A stretch of DNA of 5,727 nucleotides from Clostridia bacterium. GTDB taxonomy: Bacteria; Bacillota; Clostridia; Oscillospirales; CAG-272. Shown piece after piece: positions 1-5,596 of this stretch. Where the stretch lies: contig JAKSVJ010000090.1 in assembly GCA_024408015.1 (NCBI GenBank), positions 1 through 5,727 of the forward strand, in the 5' to 3' direction. Every line of letters starts with the position of its first letter. Positions within the stretch are counted from its first letter, which is position 1. The notes under the pieces are model-generated. The model ran no database searches. It was given only the letters and a program-made list of their open reading frames with translations, and was not told the DNA's origin. The translations under genes were made by a program, and so were the position numbers.

Positions 1-1250
1 CAAGACTTAGAACATACGCAATAAAAGCTAATGACTCAATTACAATCCCACAATTTTTAACTAATAGATTTTGTACTAGCAATGCAACATTGCGTATCAT
101 TTGCGCCATTGTATTCGTTATTGCTTATTGCATTTACACAGCATCATCTATTTCAGCTTGTGGTGAACTATTCAACACATTAACAGACGGAGCAGTAAGT
201 ACAGTAACCGGTATGATTATCGCTACGGTTATTATCGTTCTATATACTATGCTCGGCGGATTTAAAGCTGTATGTTGGACTGACTTTATTCAAGGATTAT
301 TGATGTTAGCTGCAGTGCTAATTCTCCCTATAATCGCTCTATTTATGTTAAAATCAGGAAATACGGCTTCAACATTCCTCCCTTGGACTCAAAGCAATGA
401 AAACTACTTCAATTTGTTATCAAGTGGCAAACTTGATTGGGCAAGTATCTCAGATATCCTAACAGGATTTGGTTGGGGTCTTGGATACTTTGGTATGCCT
501 CATATCTTAGTTAGATATATGTCCATAAAAGATAGCAAAGCAATGAAAAAATCTCAAATAATTGGTTCTGTTTGGACTTTCATTATCCTTACAATGGCAT
601 CAGTGCTTGGTATTGTTGCTCACGAGTTCTTAGGTTCATCCATGGCTGATACTAAAAACCAAATTTTTGTAAGCTTAGCTAGAAACATTTTCTCTTATGG
701 TGCCCTTGCCTTCATCGGTGGTATTCTAATATCTGCAATTATCGCCGCATCAATGAGCACAGCAGACTCTCAACTTTTGGCTTCATCTAGTGCTTTTGCA
801 TCAGACGTATACAAGACAACAATTAGAAAGAAAGCCTCAAACAAAGAAATGATGAACGTAAGCCGTATAGTTGTTGTTATAATTGCTATCATCGCTTTAT
901 TCATTGCCCTTTCAGGTAGCGGAATTATGGCACTTGTATCATCTGCTTGGTCAATATTCGGTGCTTCATTTGGTCCTGTTATTCTACTTGCTCTTTATTG
1001 GAGAAAGTTTAATTACAAAGGTTGTGCCGTTGGTATTGTTACAGGTATTACAGTTTCAATTTTGTGGATGGTACTATTCAATTTCGAATATTATGGTTAC
1101 ACAAGTGTTATCTACTACACCAATCTATATGAAATCATCCCAGGCTTTATTTCTAACCTCTTAGTTTCAATTAGTGTGTCAAAGTTTACTAAAGAACCTA
1201 ATAAGGAAGTTATCGATTTGTTCGATGAAGTAGTAGCTACAAAAGACTAA
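1..1250 (+). CDS. putP: Sodium/proline symporter (SSS family), 5' end outside window
   Basis: Sodium-coupled L-proline uptake protein of the inner membrane. The frame is open to the left edge (first full codon at position 3), so the TTG at 90 is not the start. The upstream residues (RLRTYAIKANDSITIPQF, then LTNRF) match the conserved PutP segment around residue 95 of the roughly 500-residue family, so about 95 N-terminal residues are missing. Seen in the protein: many hydrophobic segments, the WGLGYFGMPHILVRYM block, the MSTADSQLL block (E. coli PutP has MSTLSCQLL, where the Ser-Thr pair belongs to the sodium site), SAWSIFGASFGPVILL, and a C-terminal YEIIPGFI block followed by a short acidic tail. 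No frameshift is seen. It ends at TAA just before a terminator and converges on the deformylase gene. The family call is firm; proline as the substrate is inferred from similarity. Confidence 0.93.
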   Translation, partial: RLRTYAIKANDSITIPQFLTNRFCTSNATLRIICAIVFVIAYCIYTASSISACGELFNTLTDGAVSTVTGMIIATVIIVLYTMLGGFKAVCWTDFIQGLLMLAAVLILPIIALFMLKSGNTASTFLPWTQSNENYFNLLSSGKLDWASISDILTGFGWGLGYFGMPHILVRYMSIKDSKAMKKSQIIGSVWTFIILTMASVLGIVAHEFLGSSMADTKNQIFVSLARNIFSYGALAFIGGILISAIIAASMSTADSQLLASSSAFASDVYKTTIRKKASNKEMMNVSRIVVVIIAIIALFIALSGSGIMALVSSAWSIFGASFGPVILLALYWRKFNYKGCAVGIVTGITVSILWMVLFNFEYYGYTSVIYYTNLYEIIPGFISNLLVSISVSKFTKEPNKEVIDLFDEVVATKD

Positions 1251-1256
1251 AAAAAT

Positions 1257-1293
1257 GTGGTAAGGATTTGGCCCTTACCACTTTTGTTTTTTT
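1257..1293. terminator. Bidirectional Rho-independent terminator between putP and def
   Basis: A perfect 9-bp stem (GTGGTAAGG at 1257-1265, CCTTACCAC at 1273-1281) has a 7-base loop. It is followed on the plus strand by TTTTGTTTTTTT and preceded by an A-run at 1249-1255, which becomes a U-run on the minus strand. It lies between the convergent ends of putP (stop at 1248-1250) and the deformylase gene (stop at 1297-1299), so it can serve both. Confidence 0.9.
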
Positions 1294-1296
1294 GAT

Positions 1297-1707
1297 CTAA
1301 ATGATGATTCCGTTGAGATGATCTATCTCGTGTTGGCAAATTTGAGCAGTCCAACCTTTGAACTTCTGCTTGTGCTTTGTCCAAGACGTATCATAGTACT
1401 CAACTTCAATGTTTTCAAACCTTGTGGTTTTTCTCTCACCCACAAGTGACAGACACCCTTCTTCTGTTTCGTAAGGTGTGTCTTTTTTTGTTATCACTGG
1501 ATTGTACATCACAATGTTGACAAGTCCAACATTAACAATGATTACTCTTTTCTTAAACCCAATCATGTTAGCTGCAAGACCAACACAACGTTCCCTGTTG
1601 GCTTTCAAAGTGTCATCAAGGTCTTTTCCAATGTTCAAATCTTCCTTTGTTGCAGGCTCTGATTTTTGGCCAAGAAAGAAGATGTCTTTTACTATGTCTT
1701 TTTCCAT
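1297..1707 (-). CDS. def: Peptide deformylase, short divergent form
   Basis: A cytoplasmic metalloenzyme that removes the formyl group from the N-terminal methionine of new proteins. The 136 residues carry motif 2 as EGCLS (83-87; Cys85 is a metal ligand) and motif 3 as HEIDH (126-130; His126 and His130 are ligands, Glu127 catalytic). Motif 1, usually GxGxAAxQ, reads CVGLAANM (41-48), so the first Gly and the oxyanion-side Gln are replaced. I recall this variant in short deformylases of Clostridia that also end only a few residues after the HExxH motif, as here (LNGIII). It is shorter than the usual 150-190 residues. The ATG is set by AGAAGGA at 1716-1722, 8 bases upstream. A probable promoter lies in the gap behind parB, so it need not belong to the upstream operon. 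The family is sure; full activity is inferred. It could be a second copy beside a standard def elsewhere. Confidence 0.92.
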   Translation of the reverse strand: MEKDIVKDIFFLGQKSEPATKEDLNIGKDLDDTLKANRERCVGLAANMIGFKKRVIIVNVGLVNIVMYNPVITKKDTPYETEEGCLSLVGERKTTRFENIEVEYYDTSWTKHKQKFKGWTAQICQHEIDHLNGIII

Positions 1708-1740
1708 ATAATGTGTCCTTCTTTTTGTGATTACTCTCCA

Positions 1741-1769
1741 ATTTTACTTGATTTTAAGTCTCAAATCAA
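1741..1769 (-). promoter_or_regulatory. Probable sigma-A promoter of def
   Basis: On the minus strand, TTGATT (plus 1764-1769, -35) and TAAAAT (plus 1741-1746, -10) are separated by exactly 17 bases. Transcription would begin near 1734, about 27 bases before the def start codon. The -35 overlaps the parB stop codon. It is not a perfect consensus (4/6 and 5/6) but spacing and position fit well. Confidence 0.5.
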
Positions 1770-1770
1770 G
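1747..1770. repeat. Perfect 8-bp inverted repeat in the def promoter spacer
   Basis: CTTGATTT (1747-1754) and AAATCAAG (1763-1770) form a perfect dyad with an 8-base centre. It starts inside the parB stop region and fills the -35 and spacer of the proposed def promoter, so it could be an operator. It is also a weak hairpin after parB, but no U-run follows on either strand, which argues against a terminator. Confidence 0.55.
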
Positions 1771-2602
1771 AGACATCGTTGTTTTTAATTTGAGTCCATC
1801 TCTTCCAAGCTCTAAGAGATTTGAAAATCATCTCTCTTATTTCTTCCTCACTGATATCATCCGAAAAAAATGGCTTTAAATCTTCCTCTGTGAGTTTAAC
1901 TCTTACAAGATATCTACTATTTTGATCAAGCAATATCTTTTCAATGATCTCTTCATTTAATTTACCATTTTCACTTAGCTTTCTCATCTTCATTGCTTGA
2001 GAATGAGCTGGAGAAACAAGAATCTTCCAATACACGTTCAAGAACATGTCTTGTTCTTCAAAAGGAAGGTACGATAGCTCACATCCAGCTCTAACCGAGA
2101 GTCTTCTTTCGTCTACAAGATCCATCATTTCCCCTTTTAATTTTGTGAGTCTAAGATATCTATTTACGTTTGTCGAACTTGCTCCAAAAAACTTTCTAAG
2201 TGCGGTTCTGTCTGATGTGAGTGTACCCCTCTCTTTTCTTGATATACTTTTCATTGCCTTATATTTCATCATATATGCGTTTGACAATTCACTTGGTGGA
2301 ATGTCACTTCTATGAATGTTAGAGTCAACCATCTCAATTACCGACTCATTGTCATCGAGGTTCTTTACAAATGCCGGGACTCTTTTGTATCTTAGTTCCT
2401 TTGCAATGGTTAATCTTCTGTGTCCTGAAATAGTTTCGTATCTCTCACCATTTTTAGGTCGAAGAATGAGCGGGGTGTTGATACCTATCATCTTGATGCT
2501 TTTCTTGAGATCTTTAAAATTATTGTCGTTTGAAATGCTAAATGGATGATTGCTAAATTCATCAATTTTATCAACATCAATATACTCAAGTTCAATCCCC
2601 AT
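1766..2602 (-). CDS. ParB/Spo0J-like partition protein (ParB N-terminal domain), no ParA partner seen
   Basis: A DNA-binding protein of the ParB/RepB/Spo0J family, which in characterised members binds parS sites, uses CTP as a clamp switch and works with ParA in partition. In the 278 residues, the N-terminal domain spans about 1-110: a GINTPLILRP strand region (40-49), the CTP/phosphate-binding ISGHRR box (58-63) and a DSNIHRSDIPPSE segment (93-105) at the place of the family's ENxxR motif. A helix-turn-helix is likely at about 132-152. The charged remainder to residue 278 is not recognised. The ATG is set by GGAG at 2610-2613, 7 bases away and inside the end of the preceding gene, which stops only 2 bases upstream, so the two are probably translationally coupled. 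No ParA or obvious parS is in the window. Orphan ParB-like proteins of mobile elements can instead be regulators or nucleases, so the exact role is open. Confidence 0.87.
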   Translation of the reverse strand: MGIELEYIDVDKIDEFSNHPFSISNDNNFKDLKKSIKMIGINTPLILRPKNGERYETISGHRRLTIAKELRYKRVPAFVKNLDDNESVIEMVDSNIHRSDIPPSELSNAYMMKYKAMKSISRKERGTLTSDRTALRKFFGASSTNVNRYLRLTKLKGEMMDLVDERRLSVRAGCELSYLPFEEQDMFLNVYWKILVSPAHSQAMKMRKLSENGKLNEEIIEKILLDQNSRYLVRVKLTEEDLKPFFSDDISEEEIREMIFKSLRAWKRWTQIKNNDVS

Positions 2603-2604
2603 CT

Positions 2605-3189
2605 TTATTCTCCGTCTCTTAGATTTTCACCAATCATTATTGCCTCATAACCAATAATCAATATGACAAAGGAAATTATGATTGTTGAGGCGATGTATTT
2701 GTCAACAAGATCAGAATCCACAAGATCAACAATACTTAGCCTGTTGCCAAAATCTTTTATGTCTTTTGAAAAGATATACGCTGGATATTCATTTAAATCG
2801 ATTTTGTAGTGAAACTCTTTTTTATCGCATAAACTTTTATTCTTTTTGCATTTAGTGCAATAATCGTAAAGAGTATCGCCCGCTGTCAAAAGGTATATAA
2901 TCGACAATTCCCTTGCCCCAACGTATCTTCTAGAATTAAGTTCTTTAAAGAATCTCATTCTATGGCAGTCACTTGAAAAAATGGAGCCCTCGTCATTGAT
3001 AATTCTTTTTGTTGATTTTATAACCTCCTTGAGTCTGTCCTCATCAACGCCATCAAAGCAAAAATCAATAAGGTCATAAAACTTGATATCGCAATCGCTA
3101 TTAAACATCATATACCCACCATTAAAAAATTTTGATTTTGTGATTCCGTAAATATCTGAAAATTCCAAAGTATTATTCATTTCTATCAT
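2605..3189 (-). CDS. Unknown protein with Cys cluster and C-terminal hydrophobic helix
   Basis: A 194-residue protein whose family I cannot assign with confidence. The chosen ATG (3187-3189) has AGGAG at 3197-3201 with 7-base spacing; an in-frame GTG at 3211-3213 would add 8 residues but has no such site. Visible features: acidic N-terminal half, six cysteines (33, 44, 75, 111, 114, 121) with a CTKCKKNKSLC stretch that could bind metal, a RELSIIYLLTAGDTLYDY segment at about 93-110, and a hydrophobic run at about 166-187 that could be a single membrane helix near the C-terminus. The ELSIIYLLTAGDTLY block loosely recalls small clostridial element proteins such as DUF6075, from memory only. The stop codon is 2 bases before the parB-like start, so it is co-transcribed with that gene and may work with it. 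A leftward promoter may lie in the 210-base gap upstream. Confidence 0.75.
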   Translation of the reverse strand: MIEMNNTLEFSDIYGITKSKFFNGGYMMFNSDCDIKFYDLIDFCFDGVDEDRLKEVIKSTKRIINDEGSIFSSDCHRMRFFKELNSRRYVGARELSIIYLLTAGDTLYDYCTKCKKNKSLCDKKEFHYKIDLNEYPAYIFSKDIKDFGNRLSIVDLVDSDLVDKYIASTIIISFVILIIGYEAIMIGENLRDGE

Positions 3190-3219
3190 CTTAATTCTCC
3201 TGTTAATTAACACTTTATT

Positions 3220-3233
3220 AGAGCTAAAGCTCT
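3220..3233. repeat. Short perfect dyad upstream of the orf194-parB pair
   Basis: AGAGCT (3220-3225) and AGCTCT (3228-3233) are separated by AA. The dyad lies about 20 bases upstream of the AGGAG site of the 194-residue gene, where an operator or a 5' UTR hairpin would sit. No function is shown. Confidence 0.4.
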
Positions 3234-3238
3234 TATAT

Positions 3239-3264
3239 TAGTCTTGATATGTTTTTTAAGACTA
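3239..3264. repeat. 7-bp inverted repeat in the 3190-3400 gap
   Basis: TAGTCTT (3239-3245) and AAGACTA (3258-3264) enclose a 12-base T-rich centre. A weak promoter (TTAAAA, 16 bases, TATAAG on the minus strand) overlaps it. The rest of this gap is AT-rich, including an alternating AT tract near 3268-3281, and holds no gene that I can see. It also carries no recognisable remnant of the primase's missing C-terminal part. Confidence 0.35.
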
Positions 3265-3373
3265 GATTAATATATATATATTTATTTTGTTCTTATCTCT
3301 TTAACTCCATTTTTCTCTTTTCTTATTTGTTAAAGGTATTCGTAACGTATTCTCATGTGTATAGTGCAACTAG

Positions 3374-3404
3374 ATCATAACGTAAGTAAATGCATGGCTG
3401 TCAG
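3374..3404 (-). promoter_or_regulatory. Possible leftward promoter for orf194-parB
   Basis: On the minus strand CTGACA (plus 3399-3404, 5/6 of -35) and TATGAT (plus 3374-3379, 5/6 of -10) are 19 bases apart, longer than ideal. The -35 overlaps the primase stop codon. The -10 overlaps one TAACGT word (3378-3383), and a second TAACGT (3343-3348) lies just downstream, as would be expected of a regulated promoter. The 5' UTR would be about 180 bases. Confidence 0.3.
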
Positions 3405-4360
3405 AATGTGCAAGTGTTAAACTCGTAAAGAGACATATGCATTAAACTAGACACATACATCACCCACTCATCCCAGCTCTTACATCCAATGTTAACAGCC
3501 AGAAGAGTTTGAAATTTATTGTTTCGTATAACCCCTGGCATTCTGGACAACCTTGAAGGATTTTTGTTTGCGTTATCCACAAATAGTCCTTGGGATGATA
3601 AGAACTTGTACAAAAGATTAACTCTAGCTTTGTACTCTTCTATGTTTTGAGCATCAACTTTGACTATTGCGTGTACACTTTTTCCACCACTGTAAACAAG
3701 ACATGATACAGGAAGCTTTAAAATTCGAATCATGGCAATTTGATCCTTTAATGGCATCTCATCAGATTCAACAAGAGCGTGTTTGAATCTAGTCACATTG
3801 CAATCTGTAATGCCGTTTCCATCTAGTGGGTTAAACCTTATCCAAGCCCCACATTCACCTTTCCAACATCCTACAGTTCTTTCGATGTACTCTGGGTTCA
3901 TCTCAAGACTTTTTAATAGTTCTCCACATGTAATCTTGTACTCTCCTATTCTTGGACTGTATTTTCCGTTCTTGTTTAAGAACACATCTTTGGTTACAAA
4001 TCCAATGTGCTCTTCAGGCGCAAATAAGGTTTCAAGATACGTGTGTAGTTGTTGTGTCGCCGTCATTATCCCTGGAGCTAGAGATTTTTCATCTAGCCCG
4101 TCATTTTTTCTCCAGCCGTGTTGCTTTGCATAGTAGACTATTGTCGCACCGGTTGCTCCCTTTTTTTTAAATGTATTCCATTTTCTGAGTATTGCGTTTT
4201 TATCATAACGCTTTTCATCTTTCTTGCTCCACTCGTCCCAAACGCACACAGAAAAACCTTCGTTTTTGAGCGCAGCGCCAATGACGATCCATTCTTGATA
4301 TGAGACAAGTCTCGGGTCTAAAAATTCTAGACATGAACTAATAATTTCTTCACTTTTCAT
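3401..4360 (-). CDS. PriCT-2/AEP-type DNA primase of a mobile element, lacking the usual ATPase region
   Basis: Likely makes primers for replication of a plasmid, phage or integrative element. In the 319 residues, a PriCT-2-like module lies at about 20-85 (WIVIGAALKNEGF, VWDEWSKKDEKRYD, KW and a GATIVYYAKQHGW end). An archaeo-eukaryotic primase-like core follows at about 160-300: VESDEM (acidic Glu198 and Asp200), SGGKSVHAIV (His230 of the sxH motif), LFVDNANKNPSRLSRMPG (Asp262), then GCKSWDEW. In clostridial relatives that I recall, this last block leads into a RepA-like AAA ATPase giving about 700-800 residues. Here the frame stops about 20 residues later, so the protein is a stand-alone primase or a truncated one. 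The ATG is set by AAGGAG at 4367-4372, 6 bases away. A terminator-like hairpin abuts that site, so expression probably needs read-through. The domain call is good; activity is inferred. Confidence 0.82.
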   Translation of the reverse strand: MKSEEIISSCLEFLDPRLVSYQEWIVIGAALKNEGFSVCVWDEWSKKDEKRYDKNAILRKWNTFKKKGATGATIVYYAKQHGWRKNDGLDEKSLAPGIMTATQQLHTYLETLFAPEEHIGFVTKDVFLNKNGKYSPRIGEYKITCGELLKSLEMNPEYIERTVGCWKGECGAWIRFNPLDGNGITDCNVTRFKHALVESDEMPLKDQIAMIRILKLPVSCLVYSGGKSVHAIVKVDAQNIEEYKARVNLLYKFLSSQGLFVDNANKNPSRLSRMPGVIRNNKFQTLLAVNIGCKSWDEWVMYVSSLMHMSLYEFNTCTF

Positions 4361-4366
4361 TTTTTA

Positions 4367-4372
4367 CTCCTT
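4367..4372 (-). promoter_or_regulatory. Ribosome binding site of the primase, abutting a terminator
   Basis: AAGGAG on the minus strand, 6 bases before the ATG. It begins immediately after the U-run of the upstream hairpin, leaving no space for a separate promoter. Confidence 0.8.
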
Positions 4373-4425
4373 AAAACAAAAAGCGATGTCAACATTGAAC
4401 TTAAAGTCCAACTTTCGACACCGCT
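4373..4425 (-). terminator. Terminator/attenuator hairpin directly ahead of the primase
   Basis: Read leftward, AGCGGTGTC (plus 4417-4425) pairs with GACATCGCT (plus 4382-4390) in a 9-bp stem with one G-U pair. Above an internal loop, TTGGACT (4405-4411) pairs with AGTTCAA (4395-4401), also with one G-U, around a 3-base loop. The stem is followed by TTTTGTTTT (4373-4381). This has the form of a Rho-independent terminator for the lexA-orf55 unit, placed so that any read-through enters the primase gene. Confidence 0.7.
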
Positions 4426-4432
4426 CGTCCTT

Positions 4433-4455
4433 CACAAACATTCGCCTCGTTTGTG
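4433..4455. repeat. 7-bp hairpin upstream of the attenuator
   Basis: CACAAAC (4433-4439) and GTTTGTG (4449-4455) enclose a 9-base loop. In the leftward transcript the loop reads GAGGCGAAT. It stands between the orf55 stop and the terminator-like hairpin, giving a two-hairpin leader before the primase. Confidence 0.5.
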
Positions 4456-4471
4456 GTAAATATTATATTTT

Positions 4472-4639
4472 TCAAACTCGGTTTTTATTAACCGATAAGA
4501 CAACAAAGTTACCATCTTTTTGCAGATAAACTTCCGCTTTTCCCCCGTTGTCAATTACCATCTTAATTTTCTCAAGTAACTTAATGTCACGTAACTTTTT
4601 TTCTTCTAATTCTTTTTCATTAACTTCTTTAACTATCAT
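4472..4639 (-). CDS. Small conserved-looking protein of unknown function, 55 residues
   Basis: Not recognised. The ATG at 4637-4639 is preceded by GAGG with 5-base spacing. An in-frame TTG at 4661-4663 would add 8 residues but has no ribosome binding site. The N-terminal half is a highly charged probable helix (VNEKELEEKKLRDIKLLEKIKM). The C-terminal half looks like a beta hairpin (GKAEVYLQKDGNFVVLSVNK), with no Cys, His cluster or membrane segment. It lies between the LexA-like repressor and the primase on the same strand, a usual place for small regulatory or accessory proteins of mobile elements. The two-part fold pattern and the good ribosome site support a real gene; no function should be inferred beyond location. 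Confidence 0.6.
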   Translation of the reverse strand: MIVKEVNEKELEEKKLRDIKLLEKIKMVIDNGGKAEVYLQKDGNFVVLSVNKNRV

Positions 4640-4686
4640 TTTGTCCTCATCAAACTTAAACAACTAAAAAACTATTTTGTAAATCA

Positions 4687-4716
4687 TGTTGGAAGATTTA
4701 ACGGAGGCTTCCAACA
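4687..4716. repeat. 9-bp hairpin with ACGGAGG loop, between lexA and orf55
   Basis: TGTTGGAAG (4687-4695) and CTTCCAACA (4708-4716) form a perfect stem with a 12-base loop. The loop carries ACGGAGG on the plus strand and CCTCCGT on the minus strand. Plus-strand CTTTTT follows at 4717-4722, but no plus-strand gene is present to terminate. On the leftward transcript no U-run adjoins, so it is more likely an RNA structure or operator than a terminator. Confidence 0.55.
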
Positions 4717-4728
4717 CTTTTTACTCGT

Positions 4729-4749
4729 TGTCGACGGAGAAAATCGACA
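4729..4749. repeat. 6-bp hairpin with ACGGAG motif, paired with the neighbour at 4687
   Basis: TGTCGA (4729-4734) and TCGACA (4744-4749) enclose CGGAGAAAA. With the last stem base this shows ACGGAG, the same six bases as in the loop of the hairpin 33 bases to the left. Both lie in the untranslated stretch 4640-4804 between lexA and orf55, where I see no convincing gene. Confidence 0.45.
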
Positions 4750-4804
4750 TGTATTCTAAACTTTCTTGCATTGAAGCACCAGGCAAAAAAGAATAGCTTT
4801 AAAA

Positions 4805-5467
4805 TTAGTACAGGTTATGTTTCATCTTCAATGCGCCGTGATGCTTTTCGATGTTTTTTATAACCCTTATGGCAACACCTTGTATTTCAACATTTTGAGC
4901 ATAAATAGGATCCATTTTTGAGTTTGCTGGCTGAAGACGAACCACTTTTCTCTCAGGTTCGTAATAGTAACCCTTAAGTGTTGTCTGTCCGTCAATTAGC
5001 GCAACAACAATATCACCATTAATAGCACTCTTTTGTTGTCTTACAACTACATAGTCGCCATCATCTATTCCCGCTTCTATCATTGATTCCCCAGATGCTT
5101 TTAAGATGAACATTTTGTTGTTGCTAAAAATTGTCTTTGGTAGCTTTACAATTTCTTCAACGTTTTGTTCTGCATCAATAGGTAAACCACATACAATAGA
5201 ACCGACAATAGGAACGCTTATTGTATCGTCTTCGCTTTCGTACTTGTCTTTTAAGTCTGTCATTTGAGGCGTGATAATACCCCTGTGACCATCGTACATT
5301 ATGTATCCTTCTTCCCTTAGATATGAAAGATATCTTGATACAGATGCACTTGAAATATTACAAGCTTTTGATATTTCACTAATTGTCGGAGATACCATGT
5401 TATCTTTGTAATATTCGTTGATATAGTTTAAAAGAGTTACGAAAACTTCTTGCTTTTTATGTTGCAT
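4805..5467 (-). CDS. LexA-family self-cleaving repressor (S24 peptidase)
   Basis: A transcriptional repressor that should cleave itself when RecA is activated by DNA damage. In the 220 residues, a winged helix-turn-helix occupies about 7-66 (SPTISEISKACNISSASVSRYL as recognition region, then LREEGYI and a wing). The latent protease domain starts at about 83. The scissile pair is Cys93-Gly94 in IVCGLP rather than the Ala-Gly of typical LexA; Cys-Gly is the UmuD-type pair. Ser128 (GESM) and Lys165 (TTLKG) are the catalytic dyad. The 34 and 37-residue spacings equal those of E. coli LexA (85, 119, 156). The ATG has only a weak purine-rich ribosome site (5474-5480). A consensus promoter and a dyad over the start region suggest strong autoregulated transcription. 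No canonical GAAC-N4-GTTC box is seen, so this may be an element-specific repressor rather than the host's SOS LexA; I therefore leave out a symbol. Confidence 0.9.
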   Translation of the reverse strand: MQHKKQEVFVTLLNYINEYYKDNMVSPTISEISKACNISSASVSRYLSYLREEGYIMYDGHRGIITPQMTDLKDKYESEDDTISVPIVGSIVCGLPIDAEQNVEEIVKLPKTIFSNNKMFILKASGESMIEAGIDDGDYVVVRQQKSAINGDIVVALIDGQTTLKGYYYEPERKVVRLQPANSKMDPIYAQNVEIQGVAIRVIKNIEKHHGALKMKHNLY

Positions 5468-5502
5468 TGTTTTCTCTTTCTATGTGTAACGTTTGTTTCA
5501 TT

Positions 5503-5519
5503 TACGTTCACGAGACGTA
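5503..5519. promoter_or_regulatory. Probable autoregulatory operator dyad of the repressor gene
   Basis: TACGT (5503-5507) and ACGTA (5515-5519) are a perfect dyad with 7-base spacing. It covers the edge of the -10 box and the expected start of transcription (near 5512), where repressor binding would block its own promoter. Binding is inferred. Confidence 0.5.
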
Positions 5520-5547
5520 TTATATACGCTTTCTTATCGTTTGTCAA
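5519..5547 (-). promoter_or_regulatory. Perfect-consensus promoter of the LexA-like gene
   Basis: On the minus strand TTGACA (plus 5542-5547) and TATAAT (plus 5519-5524) match the sigma-A consensus in all 12 bases with 17-base spacing. A very AT-rich stretch (5551-5580) lies upstream. The start of transcription should fall near 5512, giving a leader of about 45 bases. Confidence 0.92.
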
Positions 5548-5596
5548 GTCCTTGTTTTATATTGTATTATAATTTTTGATACAGTATGAGAAAATA

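Noticed and set aside
90..92. TTG as the start of the symporter
   Set aside because: The frame continues to the left edge with conserved PutP residues, so the true start is outside the window.
883..1164. Plus-strand frame of 93 codons inside putP
   Set aside because: Different frame fully within a clear PutP coding region; its hydrophobic look is a by-product of the membrane protein's codons.
3783..4303. Several plus-strand frames opposite the primase, and similar ones opposite def and the parB-like gene
   Set aside because: They lie antisense to genes with recognised motifs, lack ribosome sites and show no domain pattern.
4687..4722. Hairpin followed by CTTTTT as a rightward terminator
   Set aside because: No rightward gene lies upstream of it, and the U-run is short and offset by one C; treated as an RNA structure or dyad instead.
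4721..4786. Short leftward frame of 21 codons (TTG start; 16 codons from ATG at 4769-4771) between lexA and orf55
   Set aside because: The peptide (MQESLEYMSIFSVDNE from the ATG) looks protein-like, but neither start has a ribosome binding site and the end overlaps a hairpin. Too little to call a gene.
5489..5519. Canonical Gram-positive SOS box (GAAC-N4-GTTC) at the repressor promoter
   Set aside because: Only a single GAAC half-site is present (minus strand near 5510) without a matching partner at the right distance.
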